From: Ectothiorhodospiraceae bacterium
Lineage (GTDB): Bacteria; Pseudomonadota; Gammaproteobacteria; Nitrococcales; Aquisalimonadaceae
Assembly (NCBI GenBank): GCA_020831885.1
Contig: JAFIFU010000024.1
Span: forward strand, 1 to 49,288
Reading direction: 5' to 3'
DNA length: 49,288 bases
A model generated the notes under the pieces. The model was given only the letters and a program-made list of their open reading frames with translations, was not told the origin of the DNA and searched no databases. This document shows, piece by piece, positions 41,334 through 49,288 of this stretch. Position 1 is the first letter of the stretch; each line of letters begins with the position of its first letter. A program made the position numbers and the translations under genes.

Positions 41334-42047
41334 CTACTGCCCTGCCTTCTGCTCCTGGAATTCCGGCTGCTCCACCTGCTCGTAGTAGGCCACGAGGGCG
41401 GCAAGTTCCCGGGAATCCCAGGCCAGCGGGTCCTCACCCATGGGAATCACCATGCACACCTGAATCATCTCATCCAGGTGAATACTGTCGATGCCGAACT
41501 GGCTCTGAGCCATGTCCACAAGGTGGGGGTAGGGCTCTGCGAACGAATCCAGATATTGCGCGCCACCAGCGTGGCAGGTCATGCACGAGACGCCGCCGGT
41601 TCTGGAAAGGGCGGGATCCGCATACAGCTCCTCCCCGTAAGCAACCAGATCTTCCAGATCCCCTTGATAGGGCTGATAGTCGGCGGGGCGCGTGACGGCT
41701 TCAGGCCCTACGTCAGCTTCGGCCTCACCTTCGGCTTCTCCTTCAGCCTCACCTTCTGCTTCTCCCTCGGCCTCTCCCTCAGCCTCACCTTCTGCTTCTC
41801 CCTCGGCCTCTCCCTCAGCTTCTCCTTCTGCTTCTCCTTCCGCCTCTCCCTCAGCTTCGCCTCGTGCCTCGCTCACGGCGATGACGCTCTCCGCAACGTG
41901 CGTCGCTCCGGTTTCCACGCGTTCGGCAGCAATGGTGGTGCTTGCGCCGTAGACGGCGATCAGCAGGACGGGGGCTGACCCCACAAGTCCTATGGTAAGC
42001 GTGTCCAGCAATTCGCGCCGCTTCTGGGTATGGTTTTCCTCGTTCAT
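41334..42047 (-). CDS. Membrane-anchored monohaem cytochrome c with a (GEAE)12 spacer
   Basis: A 237-residue protein. It has an N-terminal signal anchor (about 16-36), then 12 tandem GEAE units (48 residues, strongly acidic), then a haem domain with CMTCH (about C155-H159), PHLVDM, MVIPMGEDPLAWDSRELAALVAYY, and a likely Met ligand in that segment. The haem domain resembles SoxX/TsdA-like monohaem cytochromes. The repeat probably forms a long acidic rod that holds the haem away from the membrane; this is an inference. The chosen ATG has GGGGAG nine bases upstream; an ATG seven codons earlier is open. The neighbouring histidine kinase is on the same strand; no oxidase or sulfur-oxidation genes are near. 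Confidence 0.8.
   Translation of the reverse strand: MNEENHTQKRRELLDTLTIGLVGSAPVLLIAVYGASTTIAAERVETGATHVAESVIAVSEARGEAEGEAEGEAEGEAEGEAEGEAEGEAEGEAEGEAEGEAEGEAEGEAEADVGPEAVTRPADYQPYQGDLEDLVAYGEELYADPALSRTGGVSCMTCHAGGAQYLDSFAEPYPHLVDMAQSQFGIDSIHLDEMIQVCMVIPMGEDPLAWDSRELAALVAYYEQVEQPEFQEQKAGQ
41718..41861 (-). repeat. GEAE tandem repeat inside the cytochrome gene
   Basis: Twelve 12-base units encode GEAE. Within them a 36-base block (three units) is perfectly duplicated at 41745-41780 and 41781-41816, so recent slippage has changed the copy number in steps of whole units. The reading frame is kept. Copy number probably varies between strains. Confidence 0.9.
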
Positions 42048-42247
42048 GGTCAATGACTCCCCTGACACAGGTTGCGACCCGCCTTACGGGAATCTTAGGA
42101 GAGGAAACAATGGATTGCGGACCTAGTAATTCTACGTAGCGGGCTGCCAGGTGCCCACGACATCCCCGGCTGGGGTGCCTCCTTCGGCCCCGGGAGCGGT
42201 GGGGGATGGTATGGATTTGCAGGGCCAGCGTGGTGTTGACGGATTTC

Positions 42248-43255
42248 CTAGGCCGGGAGCGTGATCCGGAAATGGGTTCCTTGCGGGCCTGTCTGAACCA
42301 GTGTCAGCACGCCCCCGTGGTTGTGAACCAGTTCCCACGCGATGGTGAGACCGAGCCCGGTACTGCCATGATCAGGTACCAGCGTCTTGTCACGGAACAA
42401 ATCCCCTTTGACCCTTGCGGGTATCCCCGGGCCGTCATCCTGCACGTCAATGACGACCGTGGCGTCATCGCGGTTTCCGGCAATCACGAGACGCGTGGCT
42501 CCGGCTGCCAGGGCATTGCGGACCAGGTTGAGCAGGACCCGGAAAAACTGATCGAAATCCGCATCCAGCACAACGTCTTCCCCCACCGTCTCCAGTCGGG
42601 CATCCGCCACTTCCTCCGGCCCGATGGCAGCGGTCAGCTCAGCCACCGCATCGCTCAGCGGAAAACGTTCGCGAGAGGGTTTCTGCTCGCGGGCACTGCC
42701 GGCGAGCAGCGCCTCCTGACACATATGGACGGCGCGATCCACGGATCGGATGATCAATTCCGCGCTGCGCTGAACAATGGGGTCCTCATGCTTGCGCAAA
42801 CGGTCCCCCATCAGCCGCGACGAAACCATGGTGTTACGCAGATCATGGGTCAGTTTTCGGATGGAGCGGCCGAGTTCCGCGAGTTGTTCCTCACGACGGT
42901 CACGCACAATGGCCAATATGTAAGCCTTGTCGTCCAGGGTCACCAGAGAGGCGCGCACCTGCGCCGGAACCAATGCTCCCGCTTTGGTGCGGCACGCCAG
43001 CTCATCGGTAGACCAGCGCTGGTTTCGGCGCACCGTCTCAAGAAACGCATCCAGGCGAGGGATCTCGTGAGGATGGATGTCGGCAGGTGTCAATTCCCTG
43101 AGTTCATCAGGCCCGTAACCGAGGAAGGCACACGCCGCCCTGTTGGCGCCAACGAAACAGCCGGCACCCGGGTCGATAAGGAAGGCCGGATCGTAGAGCT
43201 CTTCGAAGAGTTGTTCCGCGATACGGCGCGTTTTCGTGACGGAATCGGAGAGCAT
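42248..43255 (-). CDS. Soluble PAS-domain sensor histidine kinase
   Basis: A 335-residue kinase without membrane segments. A PAS domain fills about 15-120 (EELYDPAFLIDPGAGCFVGA, then ELTPADIHPHEIPRLDAF). The H box is RKLTHDLRNTM (H137), followed by the N box LLNLVRNALAAG, G1 in DDGPGIPARV and G2 in GSTGLGLTIAWE. The phosphotransfer site has the HDLRN form of the HisKA group. No response regulator is adjacent, so it is an orphan here. Its start is 131 bases from the divergent AhpD-like gene. Confidence 0.9.
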   Translation of the reverse strand: MLSDSVTKTRRIAEQLFEELYDPAFLIDPGAGCFVGANRAACAFLGYGPDELRELTPADIHPHEIPRLDAFLETVRRNQRWSTDELACRTKAGALVPAQVRASLVTLDDKAYILAIVRDRREEQLAELGRSIRKLTHDLRNTMVSSRLMGDRLRKHEDPIVQRSAELIIRSVDRAVHMCQEALLAGSAREQKPSRERFPLSDAVAELTAAIGPEEVADARLETVGEDVVLDADFDQFFRVLLNLVRNALAAGATRLVIAGNRDDATVVIDVQDDGPGIPARVKGDLFRDKTLVPDHGSTGLGLTIAWELVHNHGGVLTLVQTGPQGTHFRITLPA

Positions 43256-43386
43256 TAACAGCGTCGCCCGGCAGTTCTTGGTTGTGGGAGCCGGTCACGC
43301 CAACGACGACCTGGCTACGAGCAGGCATGACATGCGCATAAGTACATAGTACCGGAAACCGGCCAATGTGCTTAAATGGGGGCGCC

Positions 43387-43896
43387 ATGTCAGACAAAAC
43401 AGAGACACGGACCATCCTGTCCAAAGTCGCGGAGCAGTTCGATGGCGCGGTGCCGAACGTTTATCGCACGCTAGCACAACATCCCGCGGCGCTGGATGCG
43501 TTCGTCCAAGTGGAGAACATCCTGGAGCATCGCGGGAATCTCGCCGCGGCGGAGCAAGCGCTTGTCGCGCTTGAAGTGGCGGTGACGAATGGCTGCCGGT
43601 ACTGCCAGGGTGTTTTCGCCCATGAAGCGCGCAACAGCTCGGTTGCTTCCCACTGTGTGGAGCGCATGCTGGCGGGTGAGCTGCCCCTGGATCCCCGTTT
43701 CCGGGTACTTGTGGAGGCGACCCGGCGGGTTCTGGAGACCCGGGGCCATCTCGGACGCGCGGAGATGCTGCTGTTCCGGGATCGCGGCGTCTCGCTTGAA
43801 GATCTGCTGGAAATCACCACCATCATTGCCGCCTACACACTGGCAACGTACGCCAACAACCTGTCCAACACCCGGGTCGACCCCGAGTTCCGTTAG
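43387..43896 (+). CDS. AhpD-like carboxymuconolactone-decarboxylase family protein
   Basis: A 169-residue helical protein with the family's redox/proton-relay motif, TNGCRYCQGVFAHEARN (CxxC then His). N-terminal VPNVYRTLAQHPAALDAFV also fits the family. AhpD proteins act as peroxidase-linked thiol adaptors; others are decarboxylases. The CxxC favours the alkylhydroperoxidase side. I prefer the ATG at 43387 (GGGGG upstream) over one seven codons earlier. It is divergent from the kinase. Confidence 0.85.
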   Translation: MSDKTETRTILSKVAEQFDGAVPNVYRTLAQHPAALDAFVQVENILEHRGNLAAAEQALVALEVAVTNGCRYCQGVFAHEARNSSVASHCVERMLAGELPLDPRFRVLVEATRRVLETRGHLGRAEMLLFRDRGVSLEDLLEITTIIAAYTLATYANNLSNTRVDPEFR

Positions 43897-44062
43897 CACC
43901 ATCAGCCCTTCCCCTTGCTATGCTTTCACTCAGGTGGGCTCATTGCGCTCCTGACCAATGCGCCGAGTCGGCGCCGGGCGCACCGCGGGATGTCCCGACC
44001 GCGGCCCCGCATCGGGGCCTGGGCCTTACCGCCGATGCCAGTCGGGGCATGGAGGTGGTGTG

Positions 44063-44539
44063 ATGGGTTCCAGATGGCTGATCGCTGTGATCCTCCTGCT
44101 GGTACTGTTCCTCACCGGCACGCTTGCTCCCATGCCGTCACTCCTGCTGCAACTCCTCGGCTGGGCCCTGGTCGCGATGCTTTCCGTTATTTTGCTCTGC
44201 GTGATGCCCTACAGCGCGTGGTGGCCCCTGTTGCGGATGACGCCACGCGGGCGACGAATCGCCGAGGCACGCAAGCTGATTGCAACCGCCAAGCTGCATG
44301 GGCGGCGAGGATACCGCAGCCCCGAGCTTGAGGAGGCGCTTCGCGCCATCCAGGGCCACCGGTTCGCGAACCGTTGGGGCACCACCAAACCGGTCGGCGG
44401 CTCCGGACCGGACAGTCACAGATCAATGGCGACGGGTGAAAACAAGGACACCCGGATCCGCCGGCCCCGCGTCCTGACACGCACCGTTGCGTCACGGCGG
44501 GGCGCATGGGGGATTCACCGGGAGACGGGAGAGCGTTGA
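44063..44539 (+). CDS. Small membrane protein with a basic cytoplasmic tail
   Basis: A 158-residue protein with two N-terminal membrane segments (about 5-22, 28-47) followed by a basic soluble part (MTPRGRRIAEARKLIATAKLHGRRG). I know no family for it. The start is set by GGAGG a few bases upstream; the open frame reaches 43958. It is 52 bases from the convergent MocR-type gene's stop. Confidence 0.55.
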   Translation: MGSRWLIAVILLLVLFLTGTLAPMPSLLLQLLGWALVAMLSVILLCVMPYSAWWPLLRMTPRGRRIAEARKLIATAKLHGRRGYRSPELEEALRAIQGHRFANRWGTTKPVGGSGPDSHRSMATGENKDTRIRRPRVLTRTVASRRGAWGIHRETGER

Positions 44540-44590
44540 CGGTGGTCATCATGGCAGGGGGATCCCGGCCCTGGTCCCGGCGCTCCGTGT

Positions 44591-46012
44591 TCACTGGCAC
44601 ATGGCCGCCAGGGTGGCCAGAGCAGCCTCCACCCGCGCGTCCCAACGGCAGGCACAGGACAACCGCATGCAGTTGCGGTACTTCTGCCTCGCCGAGAACA
44701 CCGGTCCTGGAGCAATGCTGATCCCCCGAGCCAGGGCCCGGCCCGCCAGTTCAAAGGTATCCACCTCCTCCGGCAACTCCACCCAGATCACGAAGCCACC
44801 CCGGGGCCGTGTGATCCGGGTTCCTGTCGGGAAGTAGCGCATCACCGCATCCACCATACGGGCGACCGCACGGGCGTATTCCGCACGCATCTGGCGCAGA
44901 TGGCGTTCGTAACGGCCGGACTCCAACAGCTCGGCCACGCCAAGCTGCAACACCGCAGGCGTTGCCAGGTTGCTCACGTACTTCAGGTACTCCACCCGGT
45001 CCCGATGCCGCCATCCCGGCGCGACCCAGCCGATGCGCAACCCGGGAGCCATGGTCTTGGAGAAGGAGGCGCAATAGAGAATGTCCGCCTCCGGGGCCAG
45101 CCCCTTGCAGGCGCCCGGACGCCGGCCATCGAAGCCCAGATCACCGTAGACGTCGTCCTCGATGAGTGGAACGCCGTGCTCCCCCAGCAGTTCCACCAGC
45201 GCGCGCTTGCGCGCATCGCTCATGCAGAAACCCAGTGGGTTGCTGTAGTTGGGCACCACCACACAGGCCCGCACCGGCCATCGCTCCATGGCGAGGCGAA
45301 GCGCGTCCACGGAGATCCCGTGCTCCGGATCAGTGGGTATCTCCAGTGCCTCCAGGCCCAGCGAATCGATCACCTGCAGCAGGCCGTAGAACGTGGGCGA
45401 CTCCACCGCCACCACATCCCCCGGCGAGGTTACCGCACGAAGCGCCAGCGTCACGGCCTCCTGGCAACCATTGGTCACGACAAGCTCATCCGGATGGACG
45501 AGCGAGCCGGCCTCAGCCATCCGCCGGGCGATCTGCCGCCGCAACTCGATAGCGCCGGGAGGGAACTCGTAACCAAGCGCCCGGGCACGCTCCTGCCGGG
45601 CCGCGCGGGCGATGGCCCGTTCCAGCGACGCCGTGGGCAGGTAGACAGGGTCGGGCACGGCGGCACCGAATTGCACCACATGGGGATCGTTGGCCGCCTT
45701 CAGCAACCGTAACACCATCTCCTGACCGGTTACCGGCGTCGGGGCGGTGGCGGGGACCGATGGCCCCGGCCGCGGGGGCATCCGGGCATGACGCTGGCGC
45801 ACGTACATGCCGGAACGCTGTCGCGCCTCCACGTAGCCCGCCGCCTCCAGCCACCGATAGGCGGCAACGGCCGTCGCCACACTGACCTCAAACTGCTGGC
45901 TTAACGCCCGCACCCCCGGAAGGCGATCGCCCGGGGAATAGAGACCCTGCTCAATCCGGTTGGCCAGTTCCTGCCCCACCTGCTCATACAAATGTCCGCC
46001 CAGCGCCTCCAT
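44591..46012 (-). CDS. MocR-type transcriptional regulator (GntR wHTH fused to PLP aminotransferase-like domain)
   Basis: A 473-residue fusion. Residues near 5-75 are a GntR winged helix (LYEQVGQELANRIEQGLYSPGDRLPGVR), joined by a Pro-rich linker to a fold-type I aminotransferase domain with the PNYSNPLG segment, DDVYGDLGFD, and the PLP lysine in CASFSKTMAPGLRIGW. Such proteins use PLP and an amino compound to control divergent genes. It is divergent from a lipoprotein gene with repeated CTGTA motifs between them. The start at 46012 is chosen for GGGGGG upstream; an earlier ATG at 46072 overlaps the operator region. Confidence 0.9.
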   Translation of the reverse strand: MEALGGHLYEQVGQELANRIEQGLYSPGDRLPGVRALSQQFEVSVATAVAAYRWLEAAGYVEARQRSGMYVRQRHARMPPRPGPSVPATAPTPVTGQEMVLRLLKAANDPHVVQFGAAVPDPVYLPTASLERAIARAARQERARALGYEFPPGAIELRRQIARRMAEAGSLVHPDELVVTNGCQEAVTLALRAVTSPGDVVAVESPTFYGLLQVIDSLGLEALEIPTDPEHGISVDALRLAMERWPVRACVVVPNYSNPLGFCMSDARKRALVELLGEHGVPLIEDDVYGDLGFDGRRPGACKGLAPEADILYCASFSKTMAPGLRIGWVAPGWRHRDRVEYLKYVSNLATPAVLQLGVAELLESGRYERHLRQMRAEYARAVARMVDAVMRYFPTGTRITRPRGGFVIWVELPEEVDTFELAGRALARGISIAPGPVFSARQKYRNCMRLSCACRWDARVEAALATLAAMCQ

Positions 46013-46035
46013 CACAGATCCCCCCACAGGCACAA

Positions 46036-46118
46036 CTACAGAACAAAGTATCAACCATCTGTACCGGTTCAAAATAATAAAATTGATTCTGTATCGTTTG
46101 GCATCAACAGCCTACAGT
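46036..46118. promoter_or_regulatory. Candidate MocR operator: four CTGTA motifs in the divergent promoter region
   Basis: CTGTACCGGTT (46059) and CTGTATCGTTT (46090) are direct repeats, 31 bases apart (about three turns). Two inverted copies, CTACAG, lie on each side at 46036 and 46113. The region is AT-rich and lies between the MocR gene and the lipoprotein gene, the usual position of MocR binding sites. Confidence 0.5.
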
Positions 46119-46182
46119 CAATGTTCCCTGCATGCCGAAACCCATGGCGCAGATGCCACACCGAACAGGGAGCGCGAACACC

Positions 46183-46815
46183 ATGCCTGACCTCAGGGCA
46201 ACACTGATCAATTCCCGGGGCGCTCTGCGGAGCTTATCCGCCGTGCTGGCGGCGGGTCTGTTGGCCGCCTGTGGCGACCCCACACCTCCGCCGGAATGGC
46301 GGGGGTCAATCTGTGACTTCCAGCAGGGCGCGTTCAGAGGCACGCTGATCGCCACCAACCAGGAGACGCTCCGGCACAGTTGGCGCGGCTGGCACCGCAG
46401 GGCCGCCGGGCCTTGCCCCGAGTCCCCGCCCGGCCACCGGATGGATGACGGGGGTGAGTACCGGTATGCGGATGACGGACTTCGGTATACGGCCCCGGAC
46501 GGGGCTCCGGTGGCGCTGCAGGACGCGGCCTGGCCACGGTTCATCCACATGGATTTCCGGCGGTCCTGGTCCGGCCTGACCATCGAGGGCATGTATGTGC
46601 CGGGGTATCCCCTGTACGCCTATGGGCTGGGTGCCGACGGCAGCGTGTGGCGGATCCGGCTGGATGCGTATGGCCAGGCTGTGGAAAGCGCTGCGCTGGC
46701 CCACCTGGACTCCGGCTGGACCCCAGTGGCGATTCACGTGCCGCGCCACCGGCTGGTGGCCGTACTGGCCAGCAACGGCACGGATCGCCGGGTGTTCCGG
46801 TTTCGATCAGAATGA
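46183..46815 (+). CDS. Predicted lipoprotein of unknown function
   Basis: A 210-residue exported protein with a signal peptide and lipobox (LAAGLLAAC, cysteine about residue 31), followed by a soluble region rich in Trp, Arg and Tyr (PEWRGSICDFQQGAF, SWRGWHRRAAGPCPE). Four cysteines besides the lipobox may form disulfides. I know no family. The start at 46183 has AGGGAG ten bases upstream; an earlier ATG at 46132 is also open. It is divergent from the MocR-type regulator and may be its target. Confidence 0.7.
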   Translation: MPDLRATLINSRGALRSLSAVLAAGLLAACGDPTPPPEWRGSICDFQQGAFRGTLIATNQETLRHSWRGWHRRAAGPCPESPPGHRMDDGGEYRYADDGLRYTAPDGAPVALQDAAWPRFIHMDFRRSWSGLTIEGMYVPGYPLYAYGLGADGSVWRIRLDAYGQAVESAALAHLDSGWTPVAIHVPRHRLVAVLASNGTDRRVFRFRSE

Positions 46816-46931
46816 GCGCAGTCTCCGGGCGGGGCGCCTCTCCGCCCCGGAACCACCCACCGCCACCCCCCAGCATGGGAAACACGAGCCCGCCTTCTCT
46901 GCGCCGTCACCCCGCTTTTTGCCGACCACTG

Positions 46932-46946
46932 TTTCATTATACGAAA
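46932..46946. promoter_or_regulatory. IclR-type operator-like palindrome before the TAXI gene
   Basis: TTTCATTATACGAAA is an inverted repeat (TTTC-N7-GAAA), located 15 bases upstream of the -35 box. IclR-family sites often look like this, and such regulators often control TRAP transporters. No regulator gene is adjacent. Confidence 0.35.
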
Positions 46947-46961
46947 TGCCGTTTTATTAAA

Positions 46962-46990
46962 TTGACACCTTCAGAAAACCGACCTAGCCT
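46962..46990 (+). promoter_or_regulatory. Predicted sigma-70 promoter of the TAXI gene
   Basis: A perfect TTGACA, 17 bases, then TAGCCT, about 75 bases upstream of the TAXI start. Confidence 0.6.
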
Positions 46991-47063
46991 CGATTTGTAG
47001 CCGCGCACAACTTCAACCATCCGATAATGACATCCGCGTGGTGATTCCGAGGGAGGAGAGACC

Positions 47064-48263
47064 ATGTTACCGACAACGATCCGCAAGTCCGCGGTGGCCT
47101 GTCTGGCTGCCGCGTTCGGGGCGAGTGTGCTCGCCGGCGGTGTGGCTTCCGCCAGCGATTACGAGTGGCCCAGAATGCTTCGCATCGCCACACCGGGCAC
47201 CGCCAGCGGTAGCTTCGCGTCCACCAACGGCTGGGCTCCGGTGCTGCAGAATCAGACCGGCATGACGGTTCGTGTGGTGCCGGAGGACAGTGAACCCACC
47301 CGCTACGTCCGCCTGACCCAGCGCAATGAGTTCGAACTGGCGTCGGTCTCGTCAGCGGAAGTCCGCTTCCAGATGGAGGGCATCGACGGATACGCCGCAA
47401 TGCCGCCCAATCCGCTGCGTATCGTCTGGCACCACAACGACACCCCCTGGGGCTTCGTGGTGCGGGGGGATTCGAACATCGAATCCATCTACGACCTCAA
47501 GCGCGAAGGCATCCGGGTTTCGCTCTCCTCGCAATCCCCGCCCATGATGCGCACCGTCCGCGAGGCGCTGCCGCGCTTTCTTGGCATGACGCCGGAAGAG
47601 GCCGAGGAGAAATGGACCTTTGTCCCGGCGGGGAGCTATGTGGAGAACTGCCGATCCGTCACGGACGGCCGGGCCGACGTGGCCTGGTGCGCGCCGATCA
47701 GTGCCGTGTTGTCGGAAATGGAAGGTCACCCGCGCGGCATCCGCTGGCTTGATCAACCTCTGGATGACACCGCGGGCTGGGAAGGCTGGCTGAGCGTGCG
47801 GCCGGCCCACGTACCGGCGGAGATCACGCTGGGCGTGGAGACAGCCCGAGGAACCCACGGCCTTGTTTCCAACTTCCTTTACTGGGCCACGCCGGATACA
47901 GACGAGGATCTGATCTACAACCTGGCCAAATGGTTCCACGAGAGCTTCGACGACTACAAGGAAACCCACGCCCTGGCAACCCGTATGTCATTGGAACACT
48001 TCCGCACCTACCTGAACGGAAGCCCCTTGCCTGTGCATGCGGGCACCGTGCGCTACCTCAGGGAAATCGGCGCCTGGACCGAAGAGGACGATGCGTGGAA
48101 CGAGGCCGCCAAGGAGCGGGTGGACCAGTGGATGGAGGCCCGCCGCCAGGGGCTCGAGGCGGCCCGGGCGCAAGGTGTACGCCCCCACTGGGAGGACGAG
48201 AATTTCCGCGCCATCATGCGAGAACACACGGAAGGGCTTGAGATTTTCCGCACCAGGCTCTGA
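47064..48263 (+). CDS. TAXI-family TRAP transporter solute-binding protein
   Basis: A 399-residue periplasmic binding protein. It has a signal peptide (about 1-31, GVASASD), an N-terminal region with MLRIATPGTASGSFASTNGWAPVLQ, and TVRVVPEDSEPTRYVRL, then a second lobe with NIESIYDLKREGIRVSLSS. Family members deliver small organic acids or amino acids to TRAP permeases. TAXI genes are usually followed by a fused permease gene; here an unrelated permease piece follows in the opposite orientation. GGAGGAG lies a few bases upstream. Confidence 0.9.
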   Translation: MLPTTIRKSAVACLAAAFGASVLAGGVASASDYEWPRMLRIATPGTASGSFASTNGWAPVLQNQTGMTVRVVPEDSEPTRYVRLTQRNEFELASVSSAEVRFQMEGIDGYAAMPPNPLRIVWHHNDTPWGFVVRGDSNIESIYDLKREGIRVSLSSQSPPMMRTVREALPRFLGMTPEEAEEKWTFVPAGSYVENCRSVTDGRADVAWCAPISAVLSEMEGHPRGIRWLDQPLDDTAGWEGWLSVRPAHVPAEITLGVETARGTHGLVSNFLYWATPDTDEDLIYNLAKWFHESFDDYKETHALATRMSLEHFRTYLNGSPLPVHAGTVRYLREIGAWTEEDDAWNEAAKERVDQWMEARRQGLEAARAQGVRPHWEDENFRAIMREHTEGLEIFRTRL

Positions 48264-48322
48264 CCCCGCGGCAAGGCCGGTGCGGGGCCCGCGGGCGGGC
48301 GCCGCACCCGCCCCCCCGGCAC
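48264..48322. other. Probable chimeric junction
   Basis: A GC-rich stretch with hairpins (CCCCGCGG, GCGGGGCCCGCGGGC) and runs of C. Coding homology switches here from the TAXI gene to the interior of an APC permease read the other way, cutting the permease short. Most likely a misassembly rather than a native joint, though a real rearrangement cannot be excluded. Confidence 0.6.
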
Positions 48323-48916
48323 GCCCCCGAGCGGGGGAAAGCCCGGCGTCAGGTTCTCACCCGCGCCTCTGAGCGCGGCGGGCAGGCCGACAACGACGAA
48401 CAGCGCGAGCACCACCAGCGTGAGCGAAACGATCGCGATGTTCGCGGCGCTGGAACGCCGGATCCCCATGAGCACCAGCAAGGTCAGCAGCACGACCACG
48501 GTCAGGGCGACGACCGTCACCAGATCGCCGTCGCGACCGAACAGGCGGAGGGCGTAGAACGAGACGCCGAGGGCGGCGGTCGCGGCCGAGGCGCTCTTGG
48601 CCGTCAGAAACAACCAGCCCGCCGTAAACCCCAGCAGGGGCGTCAGGCGTCGGTACCCGTACTCGTAGGTCCCCCCGCTGACGGGGTAGGCCGCGGCGAG
48701 CTGGGCGCTGCTCAGCCCGTTGCAGCAGGCGACGACCGCCGCGATCGCGATCGCCAGGACGACCGAGGGCCCCGCGACGCCGGCAGCGATCCCGATGCTG
48801 ACGAAGACCCCCGTCCCGATGATCGAGCCCAGCCCCATCATCACCGCGCCGCCAACGCCGACAGCGCGCCTCAGTTCGCCGCTCGGCGAAGGTTCGGATG
48901 AGGGTGGTTGAGGCAT
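48320..48916 (-). pseudogene. APC-family amino-acid permease, 5' part only
   Basis: About 198 residues of an amino-acid transporter. The start MPQPPSSEPSPSGELRRAVG leads into the family's first helix (GGAVMMGLGSIIGTGVFVSI). Further helices follow and homology ends around GENLTPGFPPLGG, about halfway through the usual 400-450 residues. Beyond that the frame runs into the reverse strand of the TAXI gene. Cut by the junction; on its native chromosome it is probably intact. Divergent from doxX. Confidence 0.75.
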
Positions 48917-49014
48917 CGGGAGCGATCCTGCAGCGACCGAAGGCCGGACGCTAGGCTTTGTCTGAGCCCAGGAAGGCTCGACGCCGGCCACCGGGCCGCG
49001 CGAAAGGAGACCCG

Positions 49015-49288
49015 ATGCTCAAGAAACTCGCCAAGACCAAGGCCCCGCCAGCAACGATCCTGATCCGGATCATGGTCGGGGCGGTCTTCATCTCCGAGGG
49101 GATCCAGAAGTTCGTGCGTGCCGAGGAGGTGGGGGCTGGGCGGTTCGAGCGGATCGGCCTGCCGCAGCCGCAGGTGCTCGCCCCGGTCGTCGGCGTCTTC
49201 GAGGTGCTCTGCGGGGCGCTGGTGGTGATCGGGTTGCTGACGCGTCCTGCGGTGGTTCCGCTGCTGGTGATCATGGGCGTGGCGATCT
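49015..49288 (+). CDS. DoxX-family membrane protein (partial at window edge)
   Basis: The first 91 residues of a small four-helix membrane protein. ATILIRIMVGAVFISEGIQKF and RFERIGLPQPQVLAPVVGVFEV match the DoxX family, whose members have varied redox or respiratory roles. AAAGGAG lies five bases before the ATG. It runs off the window end. Confidence 0.8.
   Translation, partial: MLKKLAKTKAPPATILIRIMVGAVFISEGIQKFVRAEEVGAGRFERIGLPQPQVLAPVVGVFEVLCGALVVIGLLTRPAVVPLLVIMGVAI

Noticed and set aside
41718-41861. Tandem repeat considered as a CRISPR array
   Set aside because: Units are 12 bases without spacers and lie in an open reading frame; no cas gene is near.
41692-41952. A plus-strand frame with (SPSA) repeats
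   Set aside because: Reverse-strand image of the GEAE repeat in the cytochrome gene, which has a haem motif and a ribosome-binding site.
48053-48991. A complete 312-residue permease
   Set aside because: Only the first two thirds resembles an APC permease; the end is the antisense of the TAXI gene.

Overview
The window is about 49 kb of high-GC bacterial chromosome. Gene families and gene order (groES-groEL, cutA, dsbD, aroQ, accB-accC, and rpsU-yqeY-dnaG-rpoD opposite tsaD and plsY) point to a gammaproteobacterium. My best guess is an Ectothiorhodospiraceae/Chromatiales-like lineage; this is inferred from synteny and family content only. The two ends look like assembly damage: about 100 bases of poly-G on the left, and on the right an unrelated-looking fragment (truncated APC permease plus partial DoxX) joined just after a complete TAXI gene. 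Both suggest a metagenome or draft contig.

Region 1 (1-27.8 kb) is housekeeping core: ilvE, glnE, the CIRCE-controlled groES-groEL operon, cutA, dsbD plus a TlpA-like thioredoxin, aroQ, accB-accC, a YfaZ-like porin, a TauE exporter, an epimerase-cca pair, a cyclase with a degenerate receiver, a MidA-like methyltransferase, folK-folB, plsY/tsaD, the macromolecular-synthesis operon, and a TonB-dependent receptor behind a Fur-like box.

Region 2 (27,987-38,187) is a complete-looking integrated island of about 10.1 kb. It sits in the 3' end of a CAU-anticodon tRNA gene and is bounded by perfect 48-bp direct repeats. It carries a P4-type tyrosine integrase, short GTAGAC repeats near both ends (candidate integrase arm sites), an AlpA-like regulator, a HUH replication endonuclease beside a CTATA-rich repeat cluster (candidate origin), and no phage structural genes. 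It therefore resembles a phage satellite or self-replicating island. Its cargo looks like anti-phage material: (a) a three-gene AT-richer operon headed by a TIGR04255-like protein, (b) a coupled pair of a soluble protein and a four-helix membrane protein, with an organisation like RexA-RexB or Kiwa, and (c) a MazG-like pyrophosphohydrolase next to an McrB-N/HNH nuclease. Cassettes (a) and (b) are the best candidates for undescribed systems.

Region 3 (38.2-41.1 kb) holds a broken second integrase lying directly downstream of a TPP-riboswitch-controlled thiC-thiS operon, where thiG might be expected. Region 4 (41.3-48.3 kb) carries a membrane-anchored monohaem cytochrome with a (GEAE)12 spacer, a soluble PAS histidine kinase, an AhpD-like protein, a small membrane protein, a MocR-type regulator divergent from a lipoprotein with a cluster of CTGTA motifs between them, and a TAXI-type TRAP solute-binding protein.
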